A stretch of DNA of 64,000 nt from DASQYE01 sp035940775 (GTDB taxonomy: Bacteria > Acidobacteriota > Blastocatellia > Pyrinomonadales > Pyrinomonadaceae): assembly GCA_035940775.1 (NCBI GenBank), contig DASZEN010000040.1, positions 62,001 through 126,000 on the forward strand, in the 5' to 3' direction. Under the pieces are notes generated by a model, which did not search any database, had not been told where the DNA came from, and saw only the letters and a program-made list of their open reading frames with translations. Below are positions 55,887 through 64,000 of the stretch, one piece after another. Positions within the stretch are counted from its first letter, which is position 1, and each line of letters begins with the position of its first letter. The translations under genes and the position numbers were made by a program.

Positions 55887-56195
55887 CGGGAGCCTCCTTC
55901 GCATCCGGTCGCCTGCGCGCAACGCGAGCTGTCGGCACAAGGAGATGATTGCTAAGCAAATCCCGATGGCGAGTGTTGGATTCTCAAAAGAGCTGTTCGG
56001 AACACACGAAGGAGACAGGCTTTGTTATGAGCGTTTCCGTACAGACCACACTCTACTCCTTTGTTATACCTTAAAGCAACACCAGGGAATAAGCCTGATT
56101 GCCGTGGGCTGGCCCGCTTGAATATTGACTCTCACGACGGTCACGCTTTGCGACGTCTTAACCCGATCTATCCTTTCAACAATCGAGGCTCCGCA
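55887..56195. other. Divergent promoter region between Crp-like and response-regulator genes
   Basis: About 310 bases without a supported gene; longer reading frames of both flanking genes enter it without ribosome-binding sites. I did not identify a clear Crp-type TGTGA-N6-TCACA site. Confidence 0.35.
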
Positions 56196-56573
56196 ATGGA
56201 TGAAAATGCTCCCTCCCGCATTCTTTTCATAGACGATCACGCCGACACCTGCTACATGGTCAAGGAGTGGCTCGGCATGTCGAATTACGAAGTCGCGACG
56301 GCGCAAAGCATGGCGAGCGGCCTCCAATTGGCCCGCAGCGAGCCGTTTGATCTCTACCTGCTCGATACGCGCCTGCCGGATGGAAGCGGCAGAGAGTTGT
56401 GTGAGAAGATTCGAGAGTTTGACCTCAAGACGCCGATCATCTTTTATTCTGGAGAGACGCCCGAGCAGCTCCGCTCCGTATTGGCGTGCGGCGCGCAGGA
56501 TTATGTCCGCAAGCCGGAATTGGAAGGCTTGAGGACGGCCGTCTCGCGCGCCATGAGCGCCGGGCGCGCCTGA
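56196..56573 (+). CDS. Single-domain response regulator
   Basis: A 125-residue receiver domain without output domain. The acidic pair is in ILFIDDHADT, the phosphorylated Asp in LYLLDTRLPDGSG, the Ser switch in IIFYSGETP and the Lys in DYVRKPE. Such proteins act as phosphate carriers or bind partner proteins. No kinase is adjacent. The frame is open upstream but the domain begins at this ATG. Confidence 0.92.
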   Translation: MDENAPSRILFIDDHADTCYMVKEWLGMSNYEVATAQSMASGLQLARSEPFDLYLLDTRLPDGSGRELCEKIREFDLKTPIIFYSGETPEQLRSVLACGAQDYVRKPELEGLRTAVSRAMSAGRA

Positions 56574-56627
56574 GCAATTAAAACCTGAAACAAAGGGGTT
56601 AGGGCGCGCGGCCCATCGCTTCGCCCG

Positions 56628-56927
56628 CTAACCGATCATCTCCCAGAGGGTGACCTCCTCCGGCTCTTCAAGCATCCCTGCGGTTCTCTCGTCGAACGCG
56701 AGCGCGTGGGCCGTTTCCAGATGACGCTCCAAATCCTCGCGGCTCGTCCAGTTTTCGTAGAAGAGAAAGAGCGTCGGGTCATCTATCGATTGGTGCAGGT
56801 CGTAGTTGAGGCAGCCGCTTTCGCGGCGTGACGGGGCGACCAGTGCGAGGCACTCGTGCCTGACCCTCTCCTCGAAACCCTTTCTGGCTTTGACGCGCGC
56901 CACTACGCTCACCTGCTGCTGCTTCAT
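56628..56927 (-). CDS. Antibiotic-biosynthesis-monooxygenase-like (ABM) protein
   Basis: A 99-residue dimeric ferredoxin-like-fold protein of the ABM/YgiN type. VSVVARVKARKGFEERVRHE, GCLNYDLHQSIDDPTLFLFYENW and LERHLETAHAL are its hallmarks. Members oxidise quinols or related small aromatics without cofactor. It lies 15 bases after the thioesterase gene and is co-transcribed with it. Confidence 0.93.
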   Translation of the reverse strand: MKQQQVSVVARVKARKGFEERVRHECLALVAPSRRESGCLNYDLHQSIDDPTLFLFYENWTSREDLERHLETAHALAFDERTAGMLEEPEEVTLWEMIG

Positions 56928-56942
56928 CCGGGCTTCTCTTTC

Positions 56943-57380
56943 CTATCTTCCTCGCGCCTCGTCTCCCCTGAGCGTCAGGCAGGTACTCGTGGCTCGCGCC
57001 ACCAGCGCGCCCTGATCGTCAGTCACATCGCATTCGACCAGCCCGACCCTTCTCCCCAGCTTTACGACACGGCCGACCGCGCGAAGACGCGCCTTCCAGA
57101 CGGGCTTCAGGTAGTTGATCTTCAACTCAAGAGTGGTGAATGATTCGTCATCATCGAGGGCCGAGGCGTAGGCCAGGCCCATCGCGGCGTCCGCGATGTC
57201 ACACAGGACTCCGCCATGCAGCGTCCCCATCGGGTTGGCGTGGGCTTCGGTGGCTTCAAACTCGACGACGGCCTCGCCGGGTTTGATGGCTGTTACCTTG
57301 AAACCTATGAGACGCGCAATCGGCGGGGGCTGTATCTCGCCGCGCAGAATCTTCTCTATATGTTCGAGCAGCTTCGCCAT
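56943..57380 (-). CDS. Hotdog-fold PaaI-type thioesterase
   Basis: A 145-residue acyl-CoA thioesterase. ANPMGTLHGGVLCDIADAAMGLAY is the family signature, with the catalytic Asp in the helix, and LELKINYLKPV the following strand. It probably hydrolyses aryl- or short acyl-CoA. ATG at 57380 has AAGGAAA upstream; the frame is open earlier but without similarity. It is followed by the ABM gene; together they may act in aromatic compound turnover. Confidence 0.93.
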   Translation of the reverse strand: MAKLLEHIEKILRGEIQPPPIARLIGFKVTAIKPGEAVVEFEATEAHANPMGTLHGGVLCDIADAAMGLAYASALDDDESFTTLELKINYLKPVWKARLRAVGRVVKLGRRVGLVECDVTDDQGALVARATSTCLTLRGDEARGR

Positions 57381-57536
57381 AGCGGGGCTTTCCTTAACGT
57401 GAAAGGAGAATAACAGGAAGTCCACGCGGGCAGGTAGGGCTTTGAGAAAGCGCGTCAAACCGCCAGGAGGTCAAAGCAGCGGGCGGGGAATTTTTCCGCC
57501 GCTCGCCGAAGAAGATTGAAGTGCAGATAGCAGGCC

Positions 57537-58469
57537 CTAGTCGGGGCGCTCCGGCATCTCTTCATCCTCGGGCATGACCCACGTCTCGCCGGGCTCGCGC
57601 CAGGCGATGCGCCAGCGCTCGTCGCCTGCGGCTGCGAGCAGTCTCTCTATGGGCTCGGCGTCGGGCTCGCGGCTCAGTCGAAACGTCGAATGATGCATCG
57701 GCAGGATAAAGCTCGCGTCCATCTCGCGGCTCATGGCCCATGACTGTTCCGGATTAGCGTGGGCGTGGATGTATGGGTCATAAGCGCCTATGGGCAGGAT
57801 CGCGAGGTCGATCTTCAAGCGCGGACGCAGGCGCGCGAAGGCGCGCGTATAGGCCGTGTCGCCGCCGAACACGACTGCGCGCCCGTTCTTCGTCATCAGA
57901 AATCCGCCGTAGCCGCGATGCCTGTCCGTCAATCGCCGCGCGCCCCAATGATTGACCTCGATGGCCTCTATGCGAACGCCTTTGACTTCGACCGCTTCGC
58001 CCCAGGCAAGGTCAGACACCTGACGGAAACGGCGAACCAGGTCACGATTGCCGCGTTGAACGACGGCGTGGGCGGCGCGCGGCAGGCTTCTCAGCGTCGG
58101 CAGGTCGCAGTGATCCATGTGCGCGTGTGAGACCAGAACGCCGTCCAAAGGCGGAAGCTCGCGGACGTTGAGCGCGGGCCTGACGATGCGGCGCGGGCCA
58201 AATGTCATAAGGCGCGCGACGTTGACGCCGACGCGCGAGCGCAGCACCGGGTCTGTCAAAAGCCAGGTGCCGTAGAAGTTCATCAGAACGGTCGCGTGAC
58301 CGAGCCAGGCCACGGTCACGCGCTCATCGCTCCAACCATCTGGCGCGGGGCGATGCGGCGCGGGCGGAATCCGTGTGCGCGACTCGCGCACACGATCTTT
58401 CAGAAATCGGCCCGCGTGCTGGCGGGCGAAACGCGCATAAACTTTCAGATTTTCCGGTGTTACGCTCAC
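57537..58469 (-). CDS. UlaG/NAPE-PLD-like metallo-beta-lactamase-fold hydrolase
   Basis: A 310-residue protein. WLGHATVLMNFYGTWLLTDPVL and the metal motif VSHAHMDHCDLPTL (HxHxDH) mark the NAPE-PLD/UlaG branch of the fold; IEVNHWGARR, VFGGDTAYTRAF and LPMHHSTFRLS give the remaining His and Asp ligands. The catalytic site is complete. Members cleave phospholipid-like phosphodiesters or lactones; which applies here is open. Confidence 0.92.
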   Translation of the reverse strand: MSVTPENLKVYARFARQHAGRFLKDRVRESRTRIPPAPHRPAPDGWSDERVTVAWLGHATVLMNFYGTWLLTDPVLRSRVGVNVARLMTFGPRRIVRPALNVRELPPLDGVLVSHAHMDHCDLPTLRSLPRAAHAVVQRGNRDLVRRFRQVSDLAWGEAVEVKGVRIEAIEVNHWGARRLTDRHRGYGGFLMTKNGRAVVFGGDTAYTRAFARLRPRLKIDLAILPIGAYDPYIHAHANPEQSWAMSREMDASFILPMHHSTFRLSREPDAEPIERLLAAAGDERWRIAWREPGETWVMPEDEEMPERPD

Positions 58470-58722
58470 GGGCGGTTAGATGCCCCGCCGCACGTCGAAG
58501 GTGCTCGCCAAATCTTCACGATAATCAACCGGAGCGTGTCAGGACGCGAAGGGGCAAAGCGGCGCGCGCCCCGCGAGGCTCCCCCATAAGGCGCGGCGTG
58601 CGCCAGCGCGACCTCGTGTGATATTGTTTTTAGCTCTTCCCGCTCTATCCGATAAAAGTTTACGCTGAACGCGGCCCCGACTGAGAGAGAGAGAAAGAGA
58701 AGGGCCGCCCAACGGAGATTCT
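58470..58722. other. Divergent intergenic region
   Basis: About 250 bases between divergent genes, without supported features other than a GA-rich stretch at 58683-58700 near the ribosome-binding site of the DUF885 gene. Confidence 0.3.
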
Positions 58723-60531
58723 ATGCGCCCAACAAACCTATTATTTATGCTTCTGGCGGCCTCGTTATTTTCGCCCCTGCTGTGTGTCAGCGCCCAGACG
58801 AGTGACGCAGGTGAGACGACCAAAGCGCTCCATGCACTCTTTGATGCCGAGTGGGAGTACACCATGGAGCAGTTCCCGACCTATGCCTCAACCCTGGGTG
58901 ATCGCCGCTGGAACGACCGCTGGGACGACGACAGTATGGAAGCGATTCGCAAACGGCGGGAACACACGGGCGAGACCCTTGCGCGCCTGAACGGTATCGA
59001 CCGCGCAAAGCTTTCGACGGCCGATCAACTCAACTACGACCTCTTCAAAAAAGAGCTGGAGATGGACATAGAGGGCTACAGGTTCCAGATGTACCTCATG
59101 CCTATCAACCAGCGCGGCGGCATCCAGACGGCCGACGAGCTGACCGAACTCCTGCGCTTTGAAACCCTGAAGGATTATGACGACTGGGTAGCGCGCCTGC
59201 GCGCCTTTCCCGTCCTGATGGAGCAGGACATGGCGTTGATGCGCGAAGGCGCGAAGGCCAAAGTGATGTGGCCCAGGATCGTCCTCGGGCGCGTGCCGGG
59301 CCAGATCGACAAACAGCTCGTACAGAAGCCCGAGGATAGCCCCTTCTATAAACCTTTCAAGAGTTTCCCGGATTCCATTCCGGCACGCGAGCGCGAGCGC
59401 CTTACGAAGAGCGCGCGCGAAGCCATCGCCTCGGGCGTGATTCCGTCCTTCCAAAAGCTCAAGACCTATTTCACGGGTGAATACCTGCCCGCCGCCTTCG
59501 AGCAGGTCGGCATCTGGCAGTTGCCGCAAGGGCAGGAGATGTATGCCTATCTGGCGCGCCGCCACACGACGACGAACATGACGCCGCAGGAGATTCACGA
59601 GAAGGGCTTGAGCGAGGTCAAGCGCATACGCGCCGAGATGCAGGCCATCATGGACAAGGTCGGCTTCAAGGGGACACTACAGGAGTTCTTCGTCAAGCTC
59701 AGGACAGACCCGCAGTTCTACTACAAGACGCCTGAAGAACTGTTTGAAGCCTATCGCTCGCTCGCCAAGCGCATCGACCCGAACCTCGTCAAAGTCTTTA
59801 AGACGCTGCCCCGCATGCCCTACGGCGTGACTCCCATCCCTGCGAACATCGCGCCCGACACGACGACCGCTTACTACAACTCTCCGGCGGCGGACGGCTC
59901 GCGCGCCGGTCTCTATTACGTCAATCTGTACAAGCCCGAGACGCGGCCCAAGTGGGAGATGATGGCCCTCTCCCTGCATGAATCCGTGCCCGGCCATCAC
60001 CTGCAAATCGCGCTCGCGCAGGAGTTGGGAGAGATACCCAAGTTTCGCCGCTACGGCGGCTATACGGCTTTCGTAGAGGGCTGGGGACTCTACGCCGAAA
60101 GCTTGGGCGAAGAGATGGGCCTCTACGACGACCCGTACGCGAAGTTCGGCCAGCTCACCTACGAGATGTGGCGCGCCGTTCGACTGGTCGTCGATACGGG
60201 CATGCACTCTATGAAGTGGGATCGCCAGCGCGCCATCAACTTCTTCATGGAGAACGCGGCGAAGACCGAGCAGGACATCGTCAACGAGATAGACCGTTAC
60301 ATCTCTATGCCCGGACAGGCGCTCGCCTACAAGATCGGCCAGCTCAAGTTCAGGGAGCTGCGCGAGCGCGCACGCCGAGAGCTTGGCGATCAATTCGACA
60401 TCCGCGATTATCACGATGTCGTGCTGCTTTCGGGAGCCGTCCCGCTCGATGTCCTGGAACGCAACGTGGACGCATGGATCGCGATGAAGAAGGGGCGCGC
60501 CTCGACGCCACAGACAAATGGAAAGCAGTAG
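58723..60531 (+). CDS. Exported DUF885 protein (putative zinc peptidase-like)
   Basis: A 602-residue protein with a signal peptide (LLFMLLAASLFSPLLCVSAQ). The family motif HESVPGHHLQIALAQE (near residue 423) is an HExxx-HH arrangement resembling zinc peptidases; YGGYTAFVEGWGLYAESLGEEM supplies a downstream Glu. YYVNLYKPETRPKWEMMALSLHE and ISMPGQALAYKIGQLKF are further conserved blocks. Exported peptidase activity is likely but unproven for most members. Confidence 0.9.
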   Translation: MRPTNLLFMLLAASLFSPLLCVSAQTSDAGETTKALHALFDAEWEYTMEQFPTYASTLGDRRWNDRWDDDSMEAIRKRREHTGETLARLNGIDRAKLSTADQLNYDLFKKELEMDIEGYRFQMYLMPINQRGGIQTADELTELLRFETLKDYDDWVARLRAFPVLMEQDMALMREGAKAKVMWPRIVLGRVPGQIDKQLVQKPEDSPFYKPFKSFPDSIPARERERLTKSAREAIASGVIPSFQKLKTYFTGEYLPAAFEQVGIWQLPQGQEMYAYLARRHTTTNMTPQEIHEKGLSEVKRIRAEMQAIMDKVGFKGTLQEFFVKLRTDPQFYYKTPEELFEAYRSLAKRIDPNLVKVFKTLPRMPYGVTPIPANIAPDTTTAYYNSPAADGSRAGLYYVNLYKPETRPKWEMMALSLHESVPGHHLQIALAQELGEIPKFRRYGGYTAFVEGWGLYAESLGEEMGLYDDPYAKFGQLTYEMWRAVRLVVDTGMHSMKWDRQRAINFFMENAAKTEQDIVNEIDRYISMPGQALAYKIGQLKFRELRERARRELGDQFDIRDYHDVVLLSGAVPLDVLERNVDAWIAMKKGRASTPQTNGKQ

Positions 60532-60692
60532 AGAATTGAGATACGTCGCCTCGCATCATGAGTAACAGGTCAAAGCCCCGCCAGCGGCGAAAGAAATTCG
60601 ACCCGTATTATCTTTCATCGGTCGCGGGGCTTCCGATTCGGGGCTCGATAATACTCTCTCGCTTACTGGCGCGAACAAAGTTATAAAAGCCG

Positions 60693-62138
60693 ATGCCTGA
60701 TTCTTCGCACGAGAAGGCGGCTGCTAAGGGGCCGGACGACGATTCACGCGTCGCCTGGCTGCCCGATCTTCTCTACACGCAGGGGCGTTTCGAGCGCGGG
60801 CTGGCACTCGTGTGCGATTCGGCCGGGCGCATCTCAGCAATCGCGCGCGCGACGGAAGTCGATGCCCACATGATCCGTCCGCTCAGGAACCGGGCGCTGC
60901 TGCCCGGTCTCGTCAACGCGCACTCGCACGCCTTTCAGCGTGTGATTCGCGGTCGCACGGAGTATCGTACCTCCGCCGCGCAGGACTCCTTCTGGACATG
61001 GCGCGAGATGATGTACAGCGCGGCCATGCGGCTCGGGCCTGAAGAAATCTACGACGCGTCGCGCATGGCCTTTCTTGAAATGGTCATGGGCGGCATCACT
61101 TCGGTCGGAGAGTTTCATTACCTTCACCACACGCCGGACGGAGCCGCTTATGATGACCCGAACCTGTTGGCGAAGCAGGTAGTGCGCGCCGCGCGTGGTG
61201 TGGGTTTGCGGATCGCCCTGCTGCGCGTGGCCTACGCGCGCTCGGGCCATCGCACTGCGCCGAATCCCCGCCAGTCTCGCTTTATAGAGGCAGACCCGGA
61301 AGCTTACCTCTCGAATGTGGACGCTTTGCAAGCGGCGCTGGCGCGCGACGACGTGGAGACGGCATGGGTCGGGGTAGCGCCGCACAGCGTTCGCGCCGTG
61401 CCGCGCGCGTATTTGAAAGAGGTCTTCCGTTTCGCCCTCGGGCGAGGGCTTCCCGTTCACATGCACATCGCGGAACAGCCTGCCGAGGTCTCCGCCTGCA
61501 TGGAAGAGTACGGACTCAGGCCCGTCGCGCTGCTCGCGACCGAAGGGTTGCTCTCAAATCGTTTTACGGGCGTGCACGCCATACACGTCACGCCCGAAGA
61601 GGCGCAGGCGCTCGCGCGCTCCGGAGCTATGGTTTGCGCCTGCCCGACCACAGAGCGTAATCTGGGCGACGGTGTGGTGCCCGCCGATCTCTTTTTTCGT
61701 GAGGGCGTGCGAGTCGCGCTCGGCACGGACAGCCATACGCAGATAGATTTGCTGGAAGACGCGCGCCAGCTTGAATTGAACCTCCGGCTTCAAAAACTGG
61801 AGAGAGCAGTGCTCGCCCGCGAGGGCGATTCCCTTCACTCTCTCGCGACGCGACTCTTTGAGTGCGCGACCGTTCATGGCGCACAGAGCATTGGCGCGAG
61901 TTGCGGAAAGATCGAGCCGGGCCGCCCGGCCGACTTTTTTACGGTCGATTTGGATGACCCCACGATCGCCGGTGCGTCCACGGACGACCTGCTTCCCTGC
62001 ATCGTCTTCTCGCTCGCGCCGCCGAGCGTCCGCGAAGTCTTCGTCGGCGGGCGTCCCCTTTTGGAAGGGGGCGAGCATCGCGACCGTCTTGAGATCGTGC
62101 AAAGGTTCGCCGCGCTTCAGCGCCGTTTGTGGAGCTAA
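60693..62138 (+). CDS. hutF: Formimidoylglutamate deiminase
   Basis: A 481-residue amidohydrolase. LLPGLVNAHSHAFQRVIRGRTE (HxH and the FQR segment) and QDSFWTWREMMY are specific for HutF, which removes ammonia from N-formimidoylglutamate to give N-formylglutamate in histidine breakdown. VHMHIAEQPAEV, CPTTERNLGDG and ALGTDSHTQIDLLEDAR carry the other metal-binding residues. No other hut gene is near. It is followed after four bases by an ArgE-like deacylase gene, so the two form an operon. Confidence 0.93.
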   Translation: MPDSSHEKAAAKGPDDDSRVAWLPDLLYTQGRFERGLALVCDSAGRISAIARATEVDAHMIRPLRNRALLPGLVNAHSHAFQRVIRGRTEYRTSAAQDSFWTWREMMYSAAMRLGPEEIYDASRMAFLEMVMGGITSVGEFHYLHHTPDGAAYDDPNLLAKQVVRAARGVGLRIALLRVAYARSGHRTAPNPRQSRFIEADPEAYLSNVDALQAALARDDVETAWVGVAPHSVRAVPRAYLKEVFRFALGRGLPVHMHIAEQPAEVSACMEEYGLRPVALLATEGLLSNRFTGVHAIHVTPEEAQALARSGAMVCACPTTERNLGDGVVPADLFFREGVRVALGTDSHTQIDLLEDARQLELNLRLQKLERAVLAREGDSLHSLATRLFECATVHGAQSIGASCGKIEPGRPADFFTVDLDDPTIAGASTDDLLPCIVFSLAPPSVREVFVGGRPLLEGGEHRDRLEIVQRFAALQRRLWS

Positions 62139-62142
62139 AGAT

Positions 62143-63270
62143 ATGAAGGTCGAAGAGACATTGGCCCAACTCGTCGCGATTGATTCCGTCTCGGCGCGCT
62201 CTAACGCTCAAGTTATCGCTTATGCCGCCGCGCGCGCCGAGGCCGCAGGAATGCGCGTCCAATTTCATCCATACACGGACGCACATGGCGTCGAGAAGAT
62301 CAATATGATCGCGCACACCTGCGCGGCCTCGCCCGAAGTCGAGGTCGAGCTTGCGCTCGTCGGTCATACAGACACCGTGCCCTATGATGCGAACTGGTCT
62401 GAGGCGCTGAACCTGACGGCGCGCGACGGCAAGCTTTACGGGCGCGGCGCGTGCGACACGAAGGGCTTTATCGCGGCCGCCATCACCGCCATCGAAAGAT
62501 ACAAAGTGCGGGATTTGCGCCGCGCCGTCGCGCTCGTCCTGACCGCGGATGAAGAGGTGGGCTGTCTCGGCGCAAAGCGACTGGCGGAGACGCGTGCGCT
62601 CAGTGCGCGCTATAGCATCGTCGGCGAGCCAACGGGTTTACAGCCCGTTCGCGCCGGAAAGGGCTACTGCCTGGCGGAGATCATGGTGCGCGGGCGCGAA
62701 GGCCACAGCGCCTACCCGGCGCTCGGCGCGTCCGCCATCTTTCGAGCCGCGCGACTCATCACGCGGCTCGAAGATATAGCGGAGGCGCTCCATGACGAAA
62801 GGCACGGTGGCTTCGATCCGCCTCATACGACGCTCAATGTCGGCGTCGTCCAGGGGGGAACGGCCAAGAACATTATCGCGGGCGAGTGCCGCTTCACGCT
62901 CGAATGGCGGCCCGTGCCGGGACAAAAGGCGTCGCGCGTACTAGACCTGCTTCGCGCGGGCATCGAAGCTGAACGCTCGCGTGATCCGGAGTTCGATTGT
63001 CAGCTCAGCGTCTCGCGCATTGACGAGGGCATGGAGACGGCCGAGCATTCGACGCTCGTGCGCCTGCTTGAGGAAGCGACCGGCAAGCCTTCGGGCACGA
63101 TCAGCTTCGGAACCGAAGCGCCCGACATGCAGCGGCTCGGAGCCGAGACGGTCGTCCTCGGCCCCGGCGATATTCGCGTCGCGCACCGCACGGGCGAGTT
63201 TGTTCCGGTCGCCGAGCTTCAACAGTGCGTCGCCATACTCGCGCGCGCCATAGAGCATTTCTGCACCTGA
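62143..63270 (+). CDS. M20-family deacylase, acetylornithine deacetylase-like
   Basis: A 375-residue M20 metallopeptidase. LVGHTDTVPYD and GRGACDTKGFIAAAI provide the first zinc ligands, LTADEEVGCLGA the general base and Glu, IVGEPTGL the next Asp/Glu region, and REGHSAYP the dimer-domain His. FGTEAPDMQRLG and VAHRTGEFV near the end are typical of ArgE. Acetylornithine is the best guess. Because it is translationally linked to HutF, an N-acyl-glutamate substrate (for example N-formylglutamate) is worth considering. ATG at 62143 follows GGAG. Confidence 0.9.
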   Translation: MKVEETLAQLVAIDSVSARSNAQVIAYAAARAEAAGMRVQFHPYTDAHGVEKINMIAHTCAASPEVEVELALVGHTDTVPYDANWSEALNLTARDGKLYGRGACDTKGFIAAAITAIERYKVRDLRRAVALVLTADEEVGCLGAKRLAETRALSARYSIVGEPTGLQPVRAGKGYCLAEIMVRGREGHSAYPALGASAIFRAARLITRLEDIAEALHDERHGGFDPPHTTLNVGVVQGGTAKNIIAGECRFTLEWRPVPGQKASRVLDLLRAGIEAERSRDPEFDCQLSVSRIDEGMETAEHSTLVRLLEEATGKPSGTISFGTEAPDMQRLGAETVVLGPGDIRVAHRTGEFVPVAELQQCVAILARAIEHFCT

Positions 63271-63401
63271 TTTTTCGCCCCGGCCTTGAGCCGTCGAGGC
63301 GTCCGCTTTATTAATCGCGGGGGCGTGGACAACCGGCCGCCACGCCCAGGGCATCTTGCCTTAGTAACGCGCCGGATATTATTTATAAGGTTATAGCTAA
63401 G

Positions 63402-64000
63402 ATGTATCGAATTTTTCGACGCCCTTTCTTCAATTCGCTCGCGGCGGGTTTTATCTTCTCTATCTGCCTTACGCCTTCGGCGCTGGCACAGCCCGCGCAG
63501 TCGCCGCTCACCAGCCAGGAGCTTGTGCGCAAGGTTCAACAGCTTCCGGCTCATCCGGAGAAAAGAGACGAGCTTGTTGAGGAGATCAGGAAACGCGGCA
63601 TCGGTTTTGAGTTGACGCAGGGGTTGCGCGCGGTCGTCGCCTCCAAGAGCGGAAACGACGCGCTGTTGCGACGGACGCTGGAAGAGGCTGCGCGCCGCCG
63701 CCTCAATCCGGTGGCGGCCACCTTACCGCCGGAAGCGGAAGCGCGTGATCTTCTGGCGCGCACGCGCCTAACGACGCTCGCCGCCGCCGATGCGATGCCG
63801 GATTTCATCGTCAAGCAATTAATCACCAGAGCATATTCGCGCCCCGGTCTGAATAACTGGTCTGTCGCAGACCGTCTGACCATCGCCGTCAGTTTCCGCG
63901 CCCAACTGGGCGAGGAGTACAAGCTGATCGCCGTCAACGGTCTGCCGCCGAACGTCGAGCTGAAAGAGGGCCAGAGCTACGAGCAGTTGGGCGGCGCAAG
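63402..64000 (+). CDS. Exported protein of unknown function (partial, 3' end missing)
   Basis: The first 199 codons of a protein with a signal peptide (LAAGFIFSICLTPSALAQ). The mature part is helical and charged, with blocks such as LTSQELVRKVQQLPAHPEKRDEL and EEIRKRGIGFELTQGLRAVVASKSGND; repeated paired helices are likely. The C-terminal domain lies beyond the window. The short helical domain resembles those found in front of other modules in exported acidobacterial proteins, but I cannot name the family. Confidence 0.8.
   Translation, partial: MYRIFRRPFFNSLAAGFIFSICLTPSALAQPAQSPLTSQELVRKVQQLPAHPEKRDELVEEIRKRGIGFELTQGLRAVVASKSGNDALLRRTLEEAARRRLNPVAATLPPEAEARDLLARTRLTTLAAADAMPDFIVKQLITRAYSRPGLNNWSVADRLTIAVSFRAQLGEEYKLIAVNGLPPNVELKEGQSYEQLGGA

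Noticed and set aside
61858..62142. Extended N-terminus of the ArgE-like gene overlapping hutF
   Set aside because: The ATG at 62143 follows GGAG and begins exactly where the family begins; the extension is the hutF sequence in another frame.

Overview
The window looks like a chromosomal segment of a GC-rich, aerobic, heterotrophic bacterium. My best guess is Acidobacteriota, class Blastocatellia. This rests on a group 1h [NiFe]-hydrogenase pair, a VWFA-related secreted protein of the kind common in Acidobacteriota, a TonB-dependent receptor with an N-terminal carboxypeptidase-like domain, and many secreted or lipoprotein enzymes. It is inferred from protein families only; no rRNA gene is present.

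Layout. 1-1389 (minus): start of the hydrogenase large subunit and the complete small subunit, an uptake enzyme for trace H2. 2242-3992 (plus): a compact, lower-GC type II restriction-modification pair, probably acquired. 4099-8232 (minus): small redox and metabolic enzymes (medium-chain dehydrogenase, PhzF-like, cupin, PPOX-like, VOC). The VOC/PPOX end has a clear sigma70 promoter with a palindromic operator-like site. 8772-9576 (plus): flavin reductase and a zinc-ribbon protein. 9751-13040 (minus): FKBP-TPR protein and TonB receptor. 13290-21589 (minus): a tripartite RND efflux operon (adaptor, pump, TolC-like channel, second adaptor-like lipoprotein) ending in a small membrane protein. The pump has an in-frame amber codon. 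The small membrane protein has an in-frame UGA followed by a bacterial SECIS-like hairpin, making it a selenoprotein candidate.

21782-25102 (plus): a protein of unknown function, a Spy/CpxP-like protein, and an ECF sigma factor / membrane protein / periplasmic sensor cassette with the layout of CnrH-CnrY-CnrX systems. 25393-35793: MarC, Ada, a metallo-beta-lactamase-fold enzyme, a glycine-rich RRM protein, a RhlE-type helicase, small zinc-ribbon and DICT-domain proteins, DUF1232, an SGNH hydrolase, DUF1287 and phosphotransacetylase. 35866-41028: VWA protein, HD-GYP response regulator, tRNA-Leu(CAA), an Arg-rich secreted protein and citrate synthase. 41365-50298: one very large cyclic beta-1,2-glucan synthase gene. 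50515-58469 (mostly minus): paired secreted amidohydrolases, aldo/keto reductase, DinB, Crp-like regulator, a response regulator, a monooxygenase plus thioesterase pair and an UlaG-like hydrolase. 58723-64000 (plus): a DUF885 peptidase-like protein, formimidoylglutamate deiminase, an ArgE-like deacylase and the start of a secreted protein.

The two most unusual points both lie in the efflux operon. One is the UGA-interrupted membrane protein with its downstream hairpin (13290-13649). The other is the amber-interrupted pump (18996-18998). They have different possible explanations (selenocysteine against gene decay or sequence error) and can be tested separately.
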